A DNA stretch of 64,000 bases from Nisaea acidiphila (GCF_024662015.1 NZ_CP102480.1:4334501-4398500), one strand, 5' to 3'. Shown: positions 1 through 7,811, counted from the first letter of the stretch. Made by a program: numbers and translations. Notes: a model not told the origin generated them from the sequence alone.

Positions 1-171
1 GCAAAGCCGGTCGAGCTCCTCGGTGGTGACGCCCGGTTGTACGTGCGGGGTCAGGAAGTCGAGGGTTTCCGCGGCTAGCCTGCCGGCTTTGCGCATGCCG
101 TCGAAATCGAGAGGCCCATGCAGCTTGATCGAGCGGGCATGGTCGTCCTGGGCGAGAGAGGGGTCTTGCAT
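1..171 (-). CDS. map: Type I methionine aminopeptidase, N-terminal fragment
   Basis: This is the first 57 codons of a leftward gene that runs off the window edge. The reading frame is open from the ATG at 171 to base 1. The visible protein contains KLHGPLDFDGMRKAGRLAAE and then PGVTTEELD, the characteristic opening of type I methionine aminopeptidases, cytosolic metalloenzymes that remove the initiator methionine from nascent proteins. The metal-binding residues lie beyond the window and cannot be checked. The gene is co-directional with sfsA just upstream, 109 bp away, so the two may form a transcription unit. The assignment rests on the N-terminal motif only. Confidence 0.85.
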   Translation of the reverse strand, partial: MQDPSLAQDDHARSIKLHGPLDFDGMRKAGRLAAETLDFLTPHVQPGVTTEELDRLC

Positions 172-280
172 TCTGTTCCAATAGGCGCGCTTCGAGCCGC
201 GCCGTTTATCGTCAGCTATCCGCCATAAATGCGGATGGGGGCAGGAGGCGTCAAGTCAATCCGCGCCTGTCGGCCGGCTC

Positions 281-997
281 TCACGGCCAGACGACGGGAA
301 GGGAGCGGCGCACTGCGATGGCCTCCGTGGTGATCTCGCAATCGTAGCAGATCGCCTCGACGCCGGCCTTGCGGGCGGCCCGAAGCGCCTCGGCGTATCC
401 GGGATCGATGTCTTCCGCGACGCAGAATCGGTCGCAGTCCATCCGTTGTACGAGATAGACCATGACCGCCCGGTTGCCTTTCGCCACCTCGTTGCCGAGT
501 TCGACCAGATGCTTCGCGCCGCGCTTGGTCACCGCGTCCGGAAACTCGGCCGCGCCCGGATTTGGGCCGTCGTCGCGCTTCAGATGCACGTTCTTCACCT
601 CGGCGTAGCAGATGCCTTTTTCCGGATCTTCCAGATAGAGATCGATGCGCGAATTCTCACCGTAGCGCACTTCGCGCCGGAGCGAGGCATAGCCCGCGAG
701 TTCCGGGATCGCTCCGTTCTTCACGGCCTCCTCGACGATGGCGTTCGGATGGCCCGTGTTGATCCCGACCAGTCCGCCCGCCGTTTCGATGAGCTCGAAT
801 GTATATGCAAGCTTGCGCTTCGGATTGTTGGATTTGGATAGCCATACTTTGGAACCGGGGTCCTTGAGGCCGATCATGCCGCCCGGGTTAGGGCAATGGG
901 CAGTGACCTCCGTTCCGTCGGAGAGCCGCACGTCGGCGAGGAAGCGTTTGTATCGCTGGATCAGAATGCCTTCGTGGAGCGGCGTCGGAAGTTGCAT
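281..997 (-). CDS. sfsA: SfsA family DNA/RNA nuclease-like protein
   Basis: A 238-residue protein matching the SfsA family in length and motifs: [13 protein letters not shown] near the start, [29 protein letters not shown], and RIDLYLED...[10 protein letters not shown], which carries the PD-(D/E)XK-like acidic residues and lysine. SfsA was named as a sugar fermentation stimulation protein in E. coli; the family is nucleic-acid binding and its physiological role is still unclear. I start it at the ATG at 997 ([10 protein letters not shown]), where homology begins, because the in-frame extension to 1054 is low-complexity and not family-like. It is divergent from the molybdopterin-binding gene at 1067. 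Confidence 0.9.
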   Translation of the reverse strand: MQLPTPLHEGILIQRYKRFLADVRLSDGTEVTAHCPNPGGMIGLKDPGSKVWLSKSNNPKRKLAYTFELIETAGGLVGINTGHPNAIVEEAVKNGAIPELAGYASLRREVRYGENSRIDLYLEDPEKGICYAEVKNVHLKRDDGPNPGAAEFPDAVTKRGAKHLVELGNEVAKGNRAVMVYLVQRMDCDRFCVAEDIDPGYAEALRAARKAGVEAICYDCEITTEAIAVRRSLPVVWP

Positions 998-1066
998 CGG
1001 GGCGTCCGTTGTTTCATGGTTCGCTTGCTCTAAGTTCCTCAGACCTCTTAGCAATCCCGGCCCGCC

Positions 1067-1855
1067 ATGTCAGACGAAACCGTCACTTCCGCCTTCCTCA
1101 TCATCGGCAACGAAATCCTCTCCGGACGCACCAAGGACAAGAATCTGGGCTTCCTCGCCGAGAAACTCACCGAGGCCGGGATCCGGCTCTCGGAAGTCCG
1201 TGTCGTGCGCGACGAAGAGGGGGAGATCGTGGACGCCCTGCGCGCGCTCTCGGAACGTTACACCTACGTCTTCACCTCTGGCGGCATCGGGCCGACCCAT
1301 GACGACATCACCTGCGCCTCCGTTGCTGCTGCTTTCGGCCTGCCGGTGATCCGCCATCCGGAGGCGATGCGGCGCCTGACCGTGCATTACGCGACTATCG
1401 GGCGCGAGTTCAACGAGGCACGCAAGAAGATGGCGGAGACGCCGGAAGGCGCGACGCTGATCGACAACCCGGTCTCGACCGCGCCCGGCTTCATCGTCGA
1501 AAACGTCCATGTCATGGCCGGGGTGCCGAGTGTCTTCCAGGCCATGGTGCTGGAGCTGTTGCCGAAGCTGAAGCACGGGACCAAGGTCCAGTCGCGCGCC
1601 GTGAGCTGCACGCTTGGCGAGGGCGTGGTCGCCGAGGCGCTGGGCGAGATCCAGGGGCGTTATCCCGCGATCGAGATCGGTTCCTATCCCTATTTCCGAG
1701 CCGGCTATTTTGGCACGACGCTGGTTGCGCGGGGTACCGATATCCCGGTTCTGGAAGAGGTCGCGGACGAGATTCGGCGGATGATCCGGGAAAAAGGCGG
1801 CGAGCCGATCGAGGCGCGCCCTGAGGAAGAGGGGAAGGAAGCAAATGCCGGTTGA
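1067..1855 (+). CDS. Molybdopterin-binding (MoaB/CinA-N type) protein
   Basis: A 262-residue protein with a single MoaB/Mog-like molybdopterin-binding domain as found at the N-terminus of CinA. Visible signatures are [16 protein letters not shown] at residues 10-25 and [14 protein letters not shown] near residue 70, the glycine-rich loop that binds the pterin phosphate. Unlike full CinA there is no C-terminal nicotinamide-nucleotide amidase domain, which is typical for the stand-alone alphaproteobacterial form. It overlaps the following enoyl-CoA hydratase by 11 bp, so they are probably co-translated. The exact substrate is unknown; a role in cofactor handling or nucleotide repair is inferred from the family only. 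Confidence 0.85.
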   Translation: MSDETVTSAFLIIGNEILSGRTKDKNLGFLAEKLTEAGIRLSEVRVVRDEEGEIVDALRALSERYTYVFTSGGIGPTHDDITCASVAAAFGLPVIRHPEAMRRLTVHYATIGREFNEARKKMAETPEGATLIDNPVSTAPGFIVENVHVMAGVPSVFQAMVLELLPKLKHGTKVQSRAVSCTLGEGVVAEALGEIQGRYPAIEIGSYPYFRAGYFGTTLVARGTDIPVLEEVADEIRRMIREKGGEPIEARPEEEGKEANAG

Positions 1856-2621
1856 AGCCGAGCGCAGGGAGGTCGGCACCGGGAGCGTGGTGACGCTGAC
1901 CTGGGATAATGCCGCGAAGCTCAATATCGTGAATTCCGAAGCTATCGGCGAGCTGACGGTCGCGATTTCCGAGCTTGAGGAGGACGACAGCCTGCGCGCC
2001 CTGGTGCTGCGCGGTGCGGGAAAGAAAGCTTTCATCGGCGGGGCCGACATCAACGAGATGGCGGCCTGCGACGCGGAAAAGGCCGAAGCTTTCATTTCCC
2101 GACTGCACGGCCTGATGAAGGCGATCCGCGATTGCCGGGTGCCGGTGATCGCGGCGATTGACGGCTATTGCCTCGGTGCCGGTATGGAGATCGCCGCCGC
2201 CTGTGATATCCGGATCTCCAGCGACAATGCCAAGTTCGGCATGCCGGAAGTGAAGGTCGGCATTCCCTCGGTGATCGAGGCGGCCCTGCTGCCGCGGCTG
2301 ATCGGCTGGGGCAAGGCGAGTTATCTTGTCTATACCGGTGCGACCATCGATGCGCGCACGGCCCGGGACTGGGGCTTTGTCGAGCGCATGGTGACACCGG
2401 AATCCCTCTTCGATAGCGCGGCCCAGATCGGGCGTGAGATCGCCGAGGCGGGGCCGGCGGCGATCCGGATCCAGAAGCAGCTGCTCAAGGTCTGGGAGGA
2501 GGAGCCGCTTGAGGCCGGGATCGAGTCCGGAATAGAGGCTTTCGCCGCCGCTTACGAGACGGGCGAGCCGCAGGCGATGATGCAGGCGTTTCTCGCGGCC
2601 AAGAAAAAAGGCGCGGGCTGA
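1845..2621 (+). CDS. Enoyl-CoA hydratase/isomerase family protein
   Basis: A 258-residue crotonase-fold protein. The oxyanion-hole regions are visible as GAGKKAFIGGADINEM (residues 55-70) and IDGYCLGAGMEIAAACD (about residues 105-122). The acidic residue in MPEVKVGI is in the position of a catalytic glutamate. Such enzymes hydrate or isomerise acyl-CoA thioesters in fatty-acid or amino-acid breakdown in the cytosol; the substrate cannot be read from sequence. It starts inside the end of the molybdopterin-binding gene and is followed 3 bp later by a secreted-protein gene, so the three form a run. Confidence 0.88.
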   Translation: MPVEAERREVGTGSVVTLTWDNAAKLNIVNSEAIGELTVAISELEEDDSLRALVLRGAGKKAFIGGADINEMAACDAEKAEAFISRLHGLMKAIRDCRVPVIAAIDGYCLGAGMEIAAACDIRISSDNAKFGMPEVKVGIPSVIEAALLPRLIGWGKASYLVYTGATIDARTARDWGFVERMVTPESLFDSAAQIGREIAEAGPAAIRIQKQLLKVWEEEPLEAGIESGIEAFAAAYETGEPQAMMQAFLAAKKKGAG

Positions 2622-2624
2622 GCC

Positions 2625-3026
2625 ATGCGCCGGGCCGCGCTCCCGCTTCTCGCTCTCGCGCTGCTGCTTGGAGCGGGCGGGGCGCGCGCGGATGGCGTGG
2701 AAGGTGTCTGGGGCTTCGTCGGGACGGATGGTGCCGCGCGTTGCGGCGGCACGGCGGTTCTGGTCTTCCACGACGGCATCTACGCGAGAGTGCTGCCCAA
2801 GTTGGGCACGCTCTCCGGTGTGAAGGCGCACGTGATGGGGAGCTCCACCTACGCGTTTTCCGGCGACCGGCTGGAGGTCGCGCCGGTGCTGACCTGGACC
2901 GCGCCCGAGCCCGCGCGCTCCTATCTCCTCCGGCGCGGCGCGGCGCCGGAACTGGTGCGCGAGGGCGATCCGCCGGCGCGGCTGAAACCCTGTCCGGAGC
3001 TGGATGCTAGTCGGTTGATTCCGTGA
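2625..3026 (+). CDS. Small secreted protein of unknown function
   Basis: A 133-residue protein with a clear signal peptide (MRRAALPLLALALLLGAGGARA), likely cleaved after ARA. The mature part is about 110 residues with two cysteines, one in the early segment ARCGGT and one near the end in KPCPEL, which could form a disulfide in the periplasm. It reads as a small beta-rich domain (WGFVGTD, VLVFHDGIYARV, STYAFSGDRLEVAP), reminiscent of lipocalin-like single-domain periplasmic proteins, but I do not recognise a family. It starts 3 bp after the enoyl-CoA hydratase stop and is probably co-transcribed. Confidence 0.7.
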   Translation: MRRAALPLLALALLLGAGGARADGVEGVWGFVGTDGAARCGGTAVLVFHDGIYARVLPKLGTLSGVKAHVMGSSTYAFSGDRLEVAPVLTWTAPEPARSYLLRRGAAPELVREGDPPARLKPCPELDASRLIP

Positions 3027-3078
3027 TGCTTTCGGGCGCATACTTTGCCCGGTGAATGGCAGAGGGAGGACCGGTCCC

Positions 3079-3591
3079 ATGGCTGACGAATTCTCCAGCG
3101 CGGAACCGCAGGACGAAACGCCCGCACCGCGCCGCGCGGCGCCCCGGCGCGAAACCCAGCCCGAACTCGACGCCGAGACCCGGCACGAGTTCATCACCCT
3201 CTATACCGACGCCTCGGCGAATATCAGGTTCGCCAAGTCCCAGCAATGGCACATGCTGATCTACTTCTCCGCGCTCTGCATCGGCGTGGTGGCGGTCGGT
3301 GTCTGGCTGCGCTGGGGAGATGTCAGCCTTATCGCCTTCCTGTTCTATCTCGTCTGGCTCTTCAGCTTCGCGACGGTCGGCTCTCTCCTGATGCTTCAGA
3401 GCTGGCAGAGTTCGGAAGCGAAGAAGCAGGCCTTCATCCGCTCCTATATGGGCGAACTGACCCGTGCTGCATTGGCGCAGAAATCGCGGGTGACGGGCGA
3501 CGTGCACCGCTATGTGATGCTCGCCTTCATGCTGCTTTATGTGGAGATGGCGACCCTCGCGGTCTCCCGGATGCTCTGGCCGCATTTCTGA
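3079..3591 (+). CDS. Inner-membrane protein with three predicted helices
   Basis: A 170-residue protein with a charged, proline-rich cytoplasmic N-terminus of about 50 residues (PAPRRAAPRRETQ), followed by hydrophobic stretches MLIYFSALCIGVVAVGVWL, VSLIAFLFYLVWLFSFATVGSLL and, after a polar region, YVMLAFMLLYVEMATLAV. The ATG at 3079 is preferred over an in-frame ATG at 3052 because GGGAGG lies about 9 bases upstream of it. No known family is recognised. It follows the secreted-protein gene closely and precedes two small genes in the same direction. Confidence 0.65.
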   Translation: MADEFSSAEPQDETPAPRRAAPRRETQPELDAETRHEFITLYTDASANIRFAKSQQWHMLIYFSALCIGVVAVGVWLRWGDVSLIAFLFYLVWLFSFATVGSLLMLQSWQSSEAKKQAFIRSYMGELTRAALAQKSRVTGDVHRYVMLAFMLLYVEMATLAVSRMLWPHF

Positions 3592-3657
3592 TAAGGGTTT
3601 CTGGCGCGCTTCTTGCTTTCCCATGGTCTTGTCCACTTTTTCAGGAGGCACGAGACT

Positions 3658-3846
3658 ATGGGCACGAATGTCCTCAGGAGACCCGATACCGGCGCCGGCA
3701 CTCCGGCATCCAGCGCTAAGGGTTGGAAAAAGCTCGATCTTTCGGAGCTTTTCTCGCGTGAGTTCCGGATCGGCAAGAACGGCATCTATTGTGCCGCGCT
3801 GGAGGAACAAATTGCCGGGTCGGAAAAATCCGCCGGTTCCGAGTGA
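3658..3846 (+). CDS. Small hypothetical protein (62 aa)
   Basis: A short open frame beginning at ATG 3658 with an excellent ribosome binding site (AGGAGG about 10 bases upstream). The product is polar: a Gly/Ala/Ser-rich N-terminus, then KGWKKLDLSELFSREFRIGKNGIYCAALEEQ, and a short acidic and Ser-rich tail. The following gene starts 10 bp after its stop, suggesting translation as a pair. No membrane segment or signal peptide is visible. I do not recognise the family; the strong ribosome site and tight spacing are the evidence that it is real. Confidence 0.55.
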   Translation: MGTNVLRRPDTGAGTPASSAKGWKKLDLSELFSREFRIGKNGIYCAALEEQIAGSEKSAGSE

Positions 3847-3856
3847 GGGGCACGGC

Positions 3857-4261
3857 ATGGTCGACGCCATCATCTATCGGGGCCCGTCCCAGACAGGCGA
3901 CAGCTCGCTGCTGAAGAACAGCCAGTTGGGGTCGCTCGATCTGTCCGGGGTCGATATTTCCCGTCCGAGCTTCAACGATGTCTACAGCAACGTGATCCTG
4001 GAGGAGGAATCTGACGCGGGTCAGGGGCTGACGGCGCCGGAGAACCTGTCGCCGGCGGCGGCCGCTTTCCTCGCCTACATGACGAAGACGCCGGAGGAGC
4101 TCTATTTCGAGCAGATCCTGAAGGACAAGGGCATCACGCCCGAGCAGTACGAGATGCTGCCCCAGAAGGAGAAGGCCGAGCTGACCCGCGAAGTCATGGA
4201 GGAGGTCCGTCTCCGCATGGAAGAGGACGCGGCCAAGAAAGCGGCCGGCAAGGAGGTCTGA
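3857..4261 (+). CDS. Hypothetical protein, helical C-terminus (134 aa)
   Basis: A cytosolic-looking protein of 134 residues starting at ATG 3857. The first half is polar and loop-rich (SLLKNSQLGSLDLSGVDISRPSF); the second half, from residue 65, is strongly helical and charged (PAAAAFLAYMTKTPEELYFEQIL, then ELTREVMEEVRLRMEEDAAKKAA), a pattern seen in small coiled-coil adaptors. It is 10 bp downstream of the 62-residue gene and is followed by a hairpin terminator at 4287, so it ends the run that begins near 1067. Function unknown. Confidence 0.6.
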   Translation: MVDAIIYRGPSQTGDSSLLKNSQLGSLDLSGVDISRPSFNDVYSNVILEEESDAGQGLTAPENLSPAAAAFLAYMTKTPEELYFEQILKDKGITPEQYEMLPQKEKAELTREVMEEVRLRMEEDAAKKAAGKEV

Positions 4262-4286
4262 ACCTCATCGCTTGCCGGCAATGAGA

Positions 4287-4308
4287 AAGGGCGCCGTGAG
4301 GCGCCCTT
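4287..4308 (+). terminator. Hairpin terminator after the 3857 gene
   Basis: A perfect 9-bp stem, AAGGGCGCC with GGCGCCCTT, closes on the four-base loop GTGA and is followed by GTTCTTGTT. It lies 26 bp after the stop of the rightward run, where an intrinsic terminator is expected. It opens the 387-bp gene-free stretch 4262-4648, which otherwise holds a second hairpin and two copies of a palindromic repeat. Confidence 0.7.
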
Positions 4309-4344
4309 GTTCTTGTTCGGCCATCTCCCTATCGCTTTCCCCGG

Positions 4345-4430
4345 GTCGTCATCCCCACGCAAGTGGGGACCCAGGGAACCCGAGCACAGCCCTACGATTG
4401 CTGGGTCCCCGCTTTCGCGGGAATGACGAC
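4345..4430. repeat. Palindromic REP-like repeat, copy 1
   Basis: An 86-bp element with imperfect 30-bp inverted arms: the left arm begins GTCGTCATCCCCACG (4345) and the right arm ends CGGGAATGACGAC (4430); 26 of 30 arm positions match by my alignment. Each arm itself folds into a small hairpin (CCCCACGCAAGTGGGG and CCCCGCTTTCGCGGG). GTCATCCCC/GGGAATGAC-armed repeats are common dispersed intergenic elements in alphaproteobacteria. There is no coding capacity. A second copy lies 191 bp to the right. Confidence 0.8.
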
Positions 4431-4472
4431 TTTTTGTCGATCGGGGTTTCGCGTGAACGCAGAAAAAGGAAA

Positions 4473-4492
4473 AGGGCGCGATAAAGCGCCCT
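4473..4492. terminator. Second hairpin, terminator-like
   Basis: A 7-bp stem, AGGGCGC with GCGCCCT, encloses GATAAA and is followed by CGTTC. It resembles the hairpin at 4287 in sequence and lies in the same position relative to the following palindromic repeat, so it looks like a duplicated, diverged copy rather than an independent terminator. It could also end transcription coming leftward from 4649. Confidence 0.5.
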
Positions 4493-4535
4493 CGTTCATC
4501 GATCCTTGATTTTTCCTCCGCCGGCTCCTCCCCGG

Positions 4536-4620
4536 GTCGTCATCCCCACGTAAGTGGGGACCCAGGGGAAACCGAACACCGCCCTGTAATCGTCAGGCTC
4601 CCGCTTTCGCGGGAATGACG
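4536..4620. repeat. Palindromic REP-like repeat, copy 2
   Basis: A second copy of the element at 4345. The left arm begins GTCGTCATCCCCACG and differs from copy 1 by one base in the hairpin loop (GTAAG for GCAAG). The right arm is partly degraded (CAGGCTCCCGC instead of TGGGTCCCCGC) but keeps CGCGGGAATGACG. The interior also aligns (GAACACCGCCCTGTAATCG against GAGCACAGCCCTACGATTG), so the copies arose by duplication, not chance. Confidence 0.78.
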
Positions 4621-4648
4621 GCCGTTGGGGCGAACTTGCGGGACGCGA

Positions 4649-4951
4649 TCAGCTCCGCCGCGCGGCTTCCTCGAGCAGGGCCGGGTTGCTGACGATCCCG
4701 GTATCGGCGGGAAGTGCGGCGAGCTGCTCGGCGATCGAGCCGGCGAGTGCCAGCGCGTCCTCGCGGGAGAGATCTTCGTTCACACCTTCGCCGATCTCGG
4801 CGGCGGCGCGCGACGCGTTGCTGAGGGCGACGGAAAAGGCGCCCTGGCCGCCCTGCGCCGGACCGGCACCCTGCGTCCCGTCGGTGCGCTTCGCCGGAGG
4901 AGTCTGCGTACGGGCCACATTTTGCGACGCGAGCGTGCTCTTGATATCCAT
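4649..4951 (-). CDS. Hypothetical protein (100 aa)
   Basis: A leftward frame of 100 codons starting at ATG 4951, with GAAAGGA about 7 bases upstream. The first 40 residues are polar and Gly/Gln-rich (TDGTQGAGPAQGGQGAF), the rest is a predicted amphipathic helix pair (LSNASRAAAEIGEGVNEDL, LALAGSIAEQLAALPADTG) ending ALLEEAARRS. No signal peptide or membrane segment. It stands alone between the repeat-containing intergenic region and the rightward pair at 5069. No known family is recognised. Confidence 0.5.
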   Translation of the reverse strand: MDIKSTLASQNVARTQTPPAKRTDGTQGAGPAQGGQGAFSVALSNASRAAAEIGEGVNEDLSREDALALAGSIAEQLAALPADTGIVSNPALLEEAARRS

Positions 4952-5068
4952 GGGAAATCCTTTCGGCTTCCAAGCCTGACTTAAGGGAACTTTATCGCCC
5001 GCGGGACGTTTTGTCATTACCGGCATGGCCGGACCGGACTCAACAGTTCGAAGTGGCGTTAGCGGGTT

Positions 5069-5596
5069 TTGGAACAGATACACGGCATCATCGACAACTA
5101 TTACATCGCGGAATGGGCCTCGATTTCCGGCCTCGTCATCTCGTTCTTCGGTTTCGCGGTGACGATCGTCAATGTCGTGCGCTCCCGCGATGCCGCGACC
5201 CGCGCGGAAGAGGCGGCGGAGCGGGCGATCCGGGCAATCACCGGGATTGAGATCGTCGATGGGCTGGCGGATGCGATCCGGCTTCTGGACGAAATCCAGC
5301 GGCTGAACCGGCTCCGGGAATGGGCGCTCGTGCTCGACCGTCATTCCGCATTCCGCAACATCGTGGCCGACCTGAAGGCGAACGAGTCGATCCGGAAATA
5401 CGAGAATATCGGGCGACTGCAATCCGCCTTCCAGCACTCCTGCACCATGTCAGACACGATCGAACTCTTCCTCGAGGGCAGCGGTACGGCGCAAAGCGTG
5501 AACGTCGCCCAGATGAACAAGGTCCTCTCAAAAGAGGCGGAACATCTCGGCGCCCTGATGGTCGAGATCCGCACCGCCGTTGGAGCAAAGCAATGA
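5069..5596 (+). CDS. Membrane-anchored helical protein of unknown function
   Basis: A 175-residue protein starting at a TTG codon (5069). Residues 15-37 (ASISGLVISFFGFAVTIVNVVR) form one membrane helix near the N-terminus. The remainder is a long cytoplasmic helical domain (AATRAEEAAERAIRAITGIEIVDGLADAIRLLDEIQRL...) with coiled-coil character. Its TGA stop overlaps the ATG of the next gene (ATGA), so both are translationally coupled. I do not recognise the family. The single anchor plus helical cytoplasmic region suggests a scaffold or sensor, but this is speculation. Confidence 0.6.
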   Translation: MEQIHGIIDNYYIAEWASISGLVISFFGFAVTIVNVVRSRDAATRAEEAAERAIRAITGIEIVDGLADAIRLLDEIQRLNRLREWALVLDRHSAFRNIVADLKANESIRKYENIGRLQSAFQHSCTMSDTIELFLEGSGTAQSVNVAQMNKVLSKEAEHLGALMVEIRTAVGAKQ

Positions 5597-5988
5597 TCAA
5601 GGAAAAGCTCGGTGACATGGTCACCCGCCTCCTGGAACAGACGGAGGCGGGCAAGGTCGACTGGGAGCAGACCGCCACCAAGGGCCGGTTCCAGGCGACC
5701 CTCGGCGACTATGCCCTCATGATCTGCGAGCAGGAGAACGCGGACGATCCGGAGACCATCGAATACCGCATCACGGTCTATAACGGCGACGGCGAGGACG
5801 TCGAATGCTTCTCCGACGAGGATCTGGCCGCCGCGCTGGAGGCGAATGCCGAAAAGACCTACCGCCAGACCATGCGCAAGATCTTCGAGCTCGCCCGCCG
5901 CAAGGCGCTCGGCGCGGAAGAGGCGGTGGACGCGATCCTGGAGCTGCTGGACGAGGACGAAGAAGAGGGGAAGACGGACCCGGAATAG
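5593..5988 (+). CDS. Acidic cytosolic protein coupled to the 5069 gene
   Basis: A 131-residue protein whose ATG overlaps the upstream stop. The N-terminal half looks like a small alpha+beta fold (KVDWEQTATKGRFQATLGDYALMICEQEN, TIEYRITVYNGDGEDVECFSDEDL). The C-terminal half is helical (TYRQTMRKIFELARRKALGAEEAVDAILELL) and ends in an acidic tail (DEDEEEGKTDPE). No catalytic motif is seen. Strict coupling to the membrane-anchored neighbour suggests they act together. Family not recognised. Confidence 0.6.
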   Translation: MIKEKLGDMVTRLLEQTEAGKVDWEQTATKGRFQATLGDYALMICEQENADDPETIEYRITVYNGDGEDVECFSDEDLAAALEANAEKTYRQTMRKIFELARRKALGAEEAVDAILELLDEDEEEGKTDPE

Positions 5989-6031
5989 GGCTGCCTTTCT
6001 CCAGCCCGGTTAGGGCGTCTATCATGCTTGT

Positions 6032-6598
6032 ATGAGAATCTGGCAAACCCGCATCGACCCTCCCTTATGGGCGGGCCTCGCCCTCGTGACGGCCTTATTC
6101 TGGTCTGCCCCCGTCGGGGCTGAAACTGACAAGCCTCTCACGTTCCTGCCGGATGAAATACAGGGGCTCTGGGAAATCGCGGAAATCGACTATGGGGGTA
6201 TCAGTGCCGTCGGGCCTGACGAGGTCGGGAAATTCGTCGGTCGCCGGATTCGGATCGGGAATGCCGATCTGGATCTGTTCGGCTACCGTTGCCGCATCGA
6301 CCGGTACGAGGCGGAACTGATCGACAATGAGGCCGGATTCTTCGGTGAACGCTTCCTGTTCTCGAACGATCTCGCAACCGCCGGCCTGCGCAAGGCACCG
6401 GACTTCTATCCCGAGAGACTGATGCTCGAGCTGAAATGCGCCGAAGGCGACCGTCCGCCCGTCCGGGAGGAGGACGCGATCTTCTTCTGCCTCGGCGGCG
6501 GCAGGCTCGACGGGAAGGGCTTCGATTATTTCGGCGGAGGCGTCCTGGTGACGAGCTGCGACGGGGCCTATTACGTCCTGCAGCGTGTCTCCGAATAA
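6032..6598 (+). CDS. Secreted protein of unknown function (188 aa)
   Basis: A 188-residue protein with a signal peptide (WAGLALVTALFWSAPVGAE, cleavage probably after VGA). The mature part begins FLPDEIQGLWEIAEIDYGG and contains four cysteines spread over 100 residues (YRCRID, LKCAEG, FFCLGGG, TSCDGAYY), compatible with two periplasmic disulfides. The fold looks beta-rich. It ends only 4 bp before the encoded CCA end of the convergent tRNA-Leu. No known family is recognised. Confidence 0.65.
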   Translation: MRIWQTRIDPPLWAGLALVTALFWSAPVGAETDKPLTFLPDEIQGLWEIAEIDYGGISAVGPDEVGKFVGRRIRIGNADLDLFGYRCRIDRYEAELIDNEAGFFGERFLFSNDLATAGLRKAPDFYPERLMLELKCAEGDRPPVREEDAIFFCLGGGRLDGKGFDYFGGGVLVTSCDGAYYVLQRVSE

Positions 6599-6602
6599 CG
6601 CA

Positions 6603-6687
6603 TGGTGGCCCCGGAGGGACTCGAACCCTCACGTCCGAAGACTCGCGATTTTAAGTCGCGTGCGTCTACCAGTTCCGCCACGGGGCC
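6603..6687 (-). tRNA. tRNA-Leu (UAA anticodon)
   Basis: An 85-base tRNA on the minus strand. The acceptor stem GGCCCCG pairs perfectly with CGGGGCC, CCA is encoded (6603-6605), the D region reads TGGCGGAACTGGTAGACGC, the anticodon loop is CTTAAAA (anticodon TAA), and the T arm contains GGTTCGAGTCC. The long variable arm (GTCTTCGGAC) is the leucine class II hallmark. There is no integrase or duplicated 3' end nearby, so it shows no sign of serving as an attachment site here. Confidence 0.95.
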
Positions 6688-6771
6688 GGCCGGGCGTTAA
6701 GCATTTCTAGCTACAGGAAGTTCGCCGCCGCGCCAAGACGTCACGGCGCGGCGAACGAAAGGCGAGGGCGG

Positions 6772-7713
6772 TTACTCCGCCGCTTTCGCGGCCGCGCCCT
6801 TGTAGACCGGCAGGCGCCACTCGCCATGCGCCGGAACGTTGCCCTCGCAGACATCGATATAGCTCTGCTGCAGTTTCTTCGTGACCGGGCCGACGGCACC
6901 GCTGCCGAGGGGCAGGCGGTCGATGGAGAGGATCGGGGTAACTTCCCAGGCGGTGCCGCAGAAGAAGGCTTCGTCGGCGGCGGCGAGCTCGCTGCGGTCG
7001 ACGGCCCGCTCGACGGTCTCGTAGCCGGCCTCGCGGGCGAGCTGCAGCACCGTGTCGCGGGTGATGCTTTCGAGGATATCGTTCGAGGTGTCGGGGGTGA
7101 TGACCTGGCCGCCGCGTACCATGAAGAAGCACATGCCGGGGCCTTCGGAGACCTTGCCGCGGCTGTTGAGGAAGATCGCGGTGTCGTAGCCGTCGGCGGT
7201 TGCCTGCACGGTGGCGAGGCGGCCGTTATTGTAGTTGGCGTTGCATTTCACGCGCATCGGCATGGCGTTGTCGGGCACCCGCATCCAGGAGCTGACCTGC
7301 GCATGGATGCCGTTCAGCACGTTGGCCGAGCGCGGCCGCTCCAGCGCGGTGATGGCAAGGCCGACCGGTCCGCAGGCGCCGGGGCCGCCCATGCCGGCGA
7401 CATAGCAGGAGGTCATGATATGCAGGTTGGTGCCGCTGAAGCCGTTGGCGCGGATCAGCTCCAGCGTCTTTTCGGTCACGAGATCCGCCGGAATCGCGCC
7501 GTCGAAGCGCATGAAACGCTGGGAGAAATCGAGCCTGTCCATGTGCTCCGCCATGCGGAACAGGTAAAAATCCTCGTCCTTCGCGTTCCAGTACGCGCGC
7601 AGGCCCTCGAACACCGTGGTGCCGAACTTGAAGGCGGCCGAGGCGACATGCACCGTCGCGTTGTCCCATTCCACGATCTCGCCGTCGATGACGGCATATT
7701 TCGGCGTCGACAT
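6772..7713 (-). CDS. ilvE: Branched-chain amino acid aminotransferase
   Basis: A 313-residue class IV PLP-dependent aminotransferase. Visible features are KFGTTVFEGLRAYW near residue 29, the PLP lysine in MRVKCNANYNNGRLA (about K156), the glutamate in KVSEGPGMCFF, and the phosphate-binding GTAWEVTPI near the end. It transaminates the 2-oxo acids of leucine, isoleucine and valine with glutamate, the last step of their synthesis. The start at 7713 (MSTPKYAVIDGEIVEW) is where homology begins. The 206 bp upstream, shared with the divergent MFS gene, contain an inverted repeat at 7812-7841. Confidence 0.92.
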   Translation of the reverse strand: MSTPKYAVIDGEIVEWDNATVHVASAAFKFGTTVFEGLRAYWNAKDEDFYLFRMAEHMDRLDFSQRFMRFDGAIPADLVTEKTLELIRANGFSGTNLHIMTSCYVAGMGGPGACGPVGLAITALERPRSANVLNGIHAQVSSWMRVPDNAMPMRVKCNANYNNGRLATVQATADGYDTAIFLNSRGKVSEGPGMCFFMVRGGQVITPDTSNDILESITRDTVLQLAREAGYETVERAVDRSELAAADEAFFCGTAWEVTPILSIDRLPLGSGAVGPVTKKLQQSYIDVCEGNVPAHGEWRLPVYKGAAAKAAE

Positions 7714-7811
7714 TGCCGCGTCCTTCCATCTCTCGCTTGAGCGGGAGCCGGTCCGCCAAGGGGCGCGGCACGCCCATTGGTAGTCCGCCCGCGTGAATTG
7801 TTCCGGTGACA

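Noticed and set aside
1512-3197. A 561-codon leftward frame opposite the enoyl-CoA hydratase and neighbours
   Set aside because: Arg/Pro/His-rich protein antisense to well-supported genes; an artefact of high GC.
4272-4484. 70-codon rightward frame across the first palindromic repeat
   Set aside because: It reads through the terminator hairpin and repeat arms; no ribosome site and no conserved sequence is apparent.
6603-6687. tRNA-Leu as an integration site for a mobile element
   Set aside because: No integrase, no duplicated 3' tRNA fragment and no composition change on either side; the neighbour is an ordinary secreted-protein gene.
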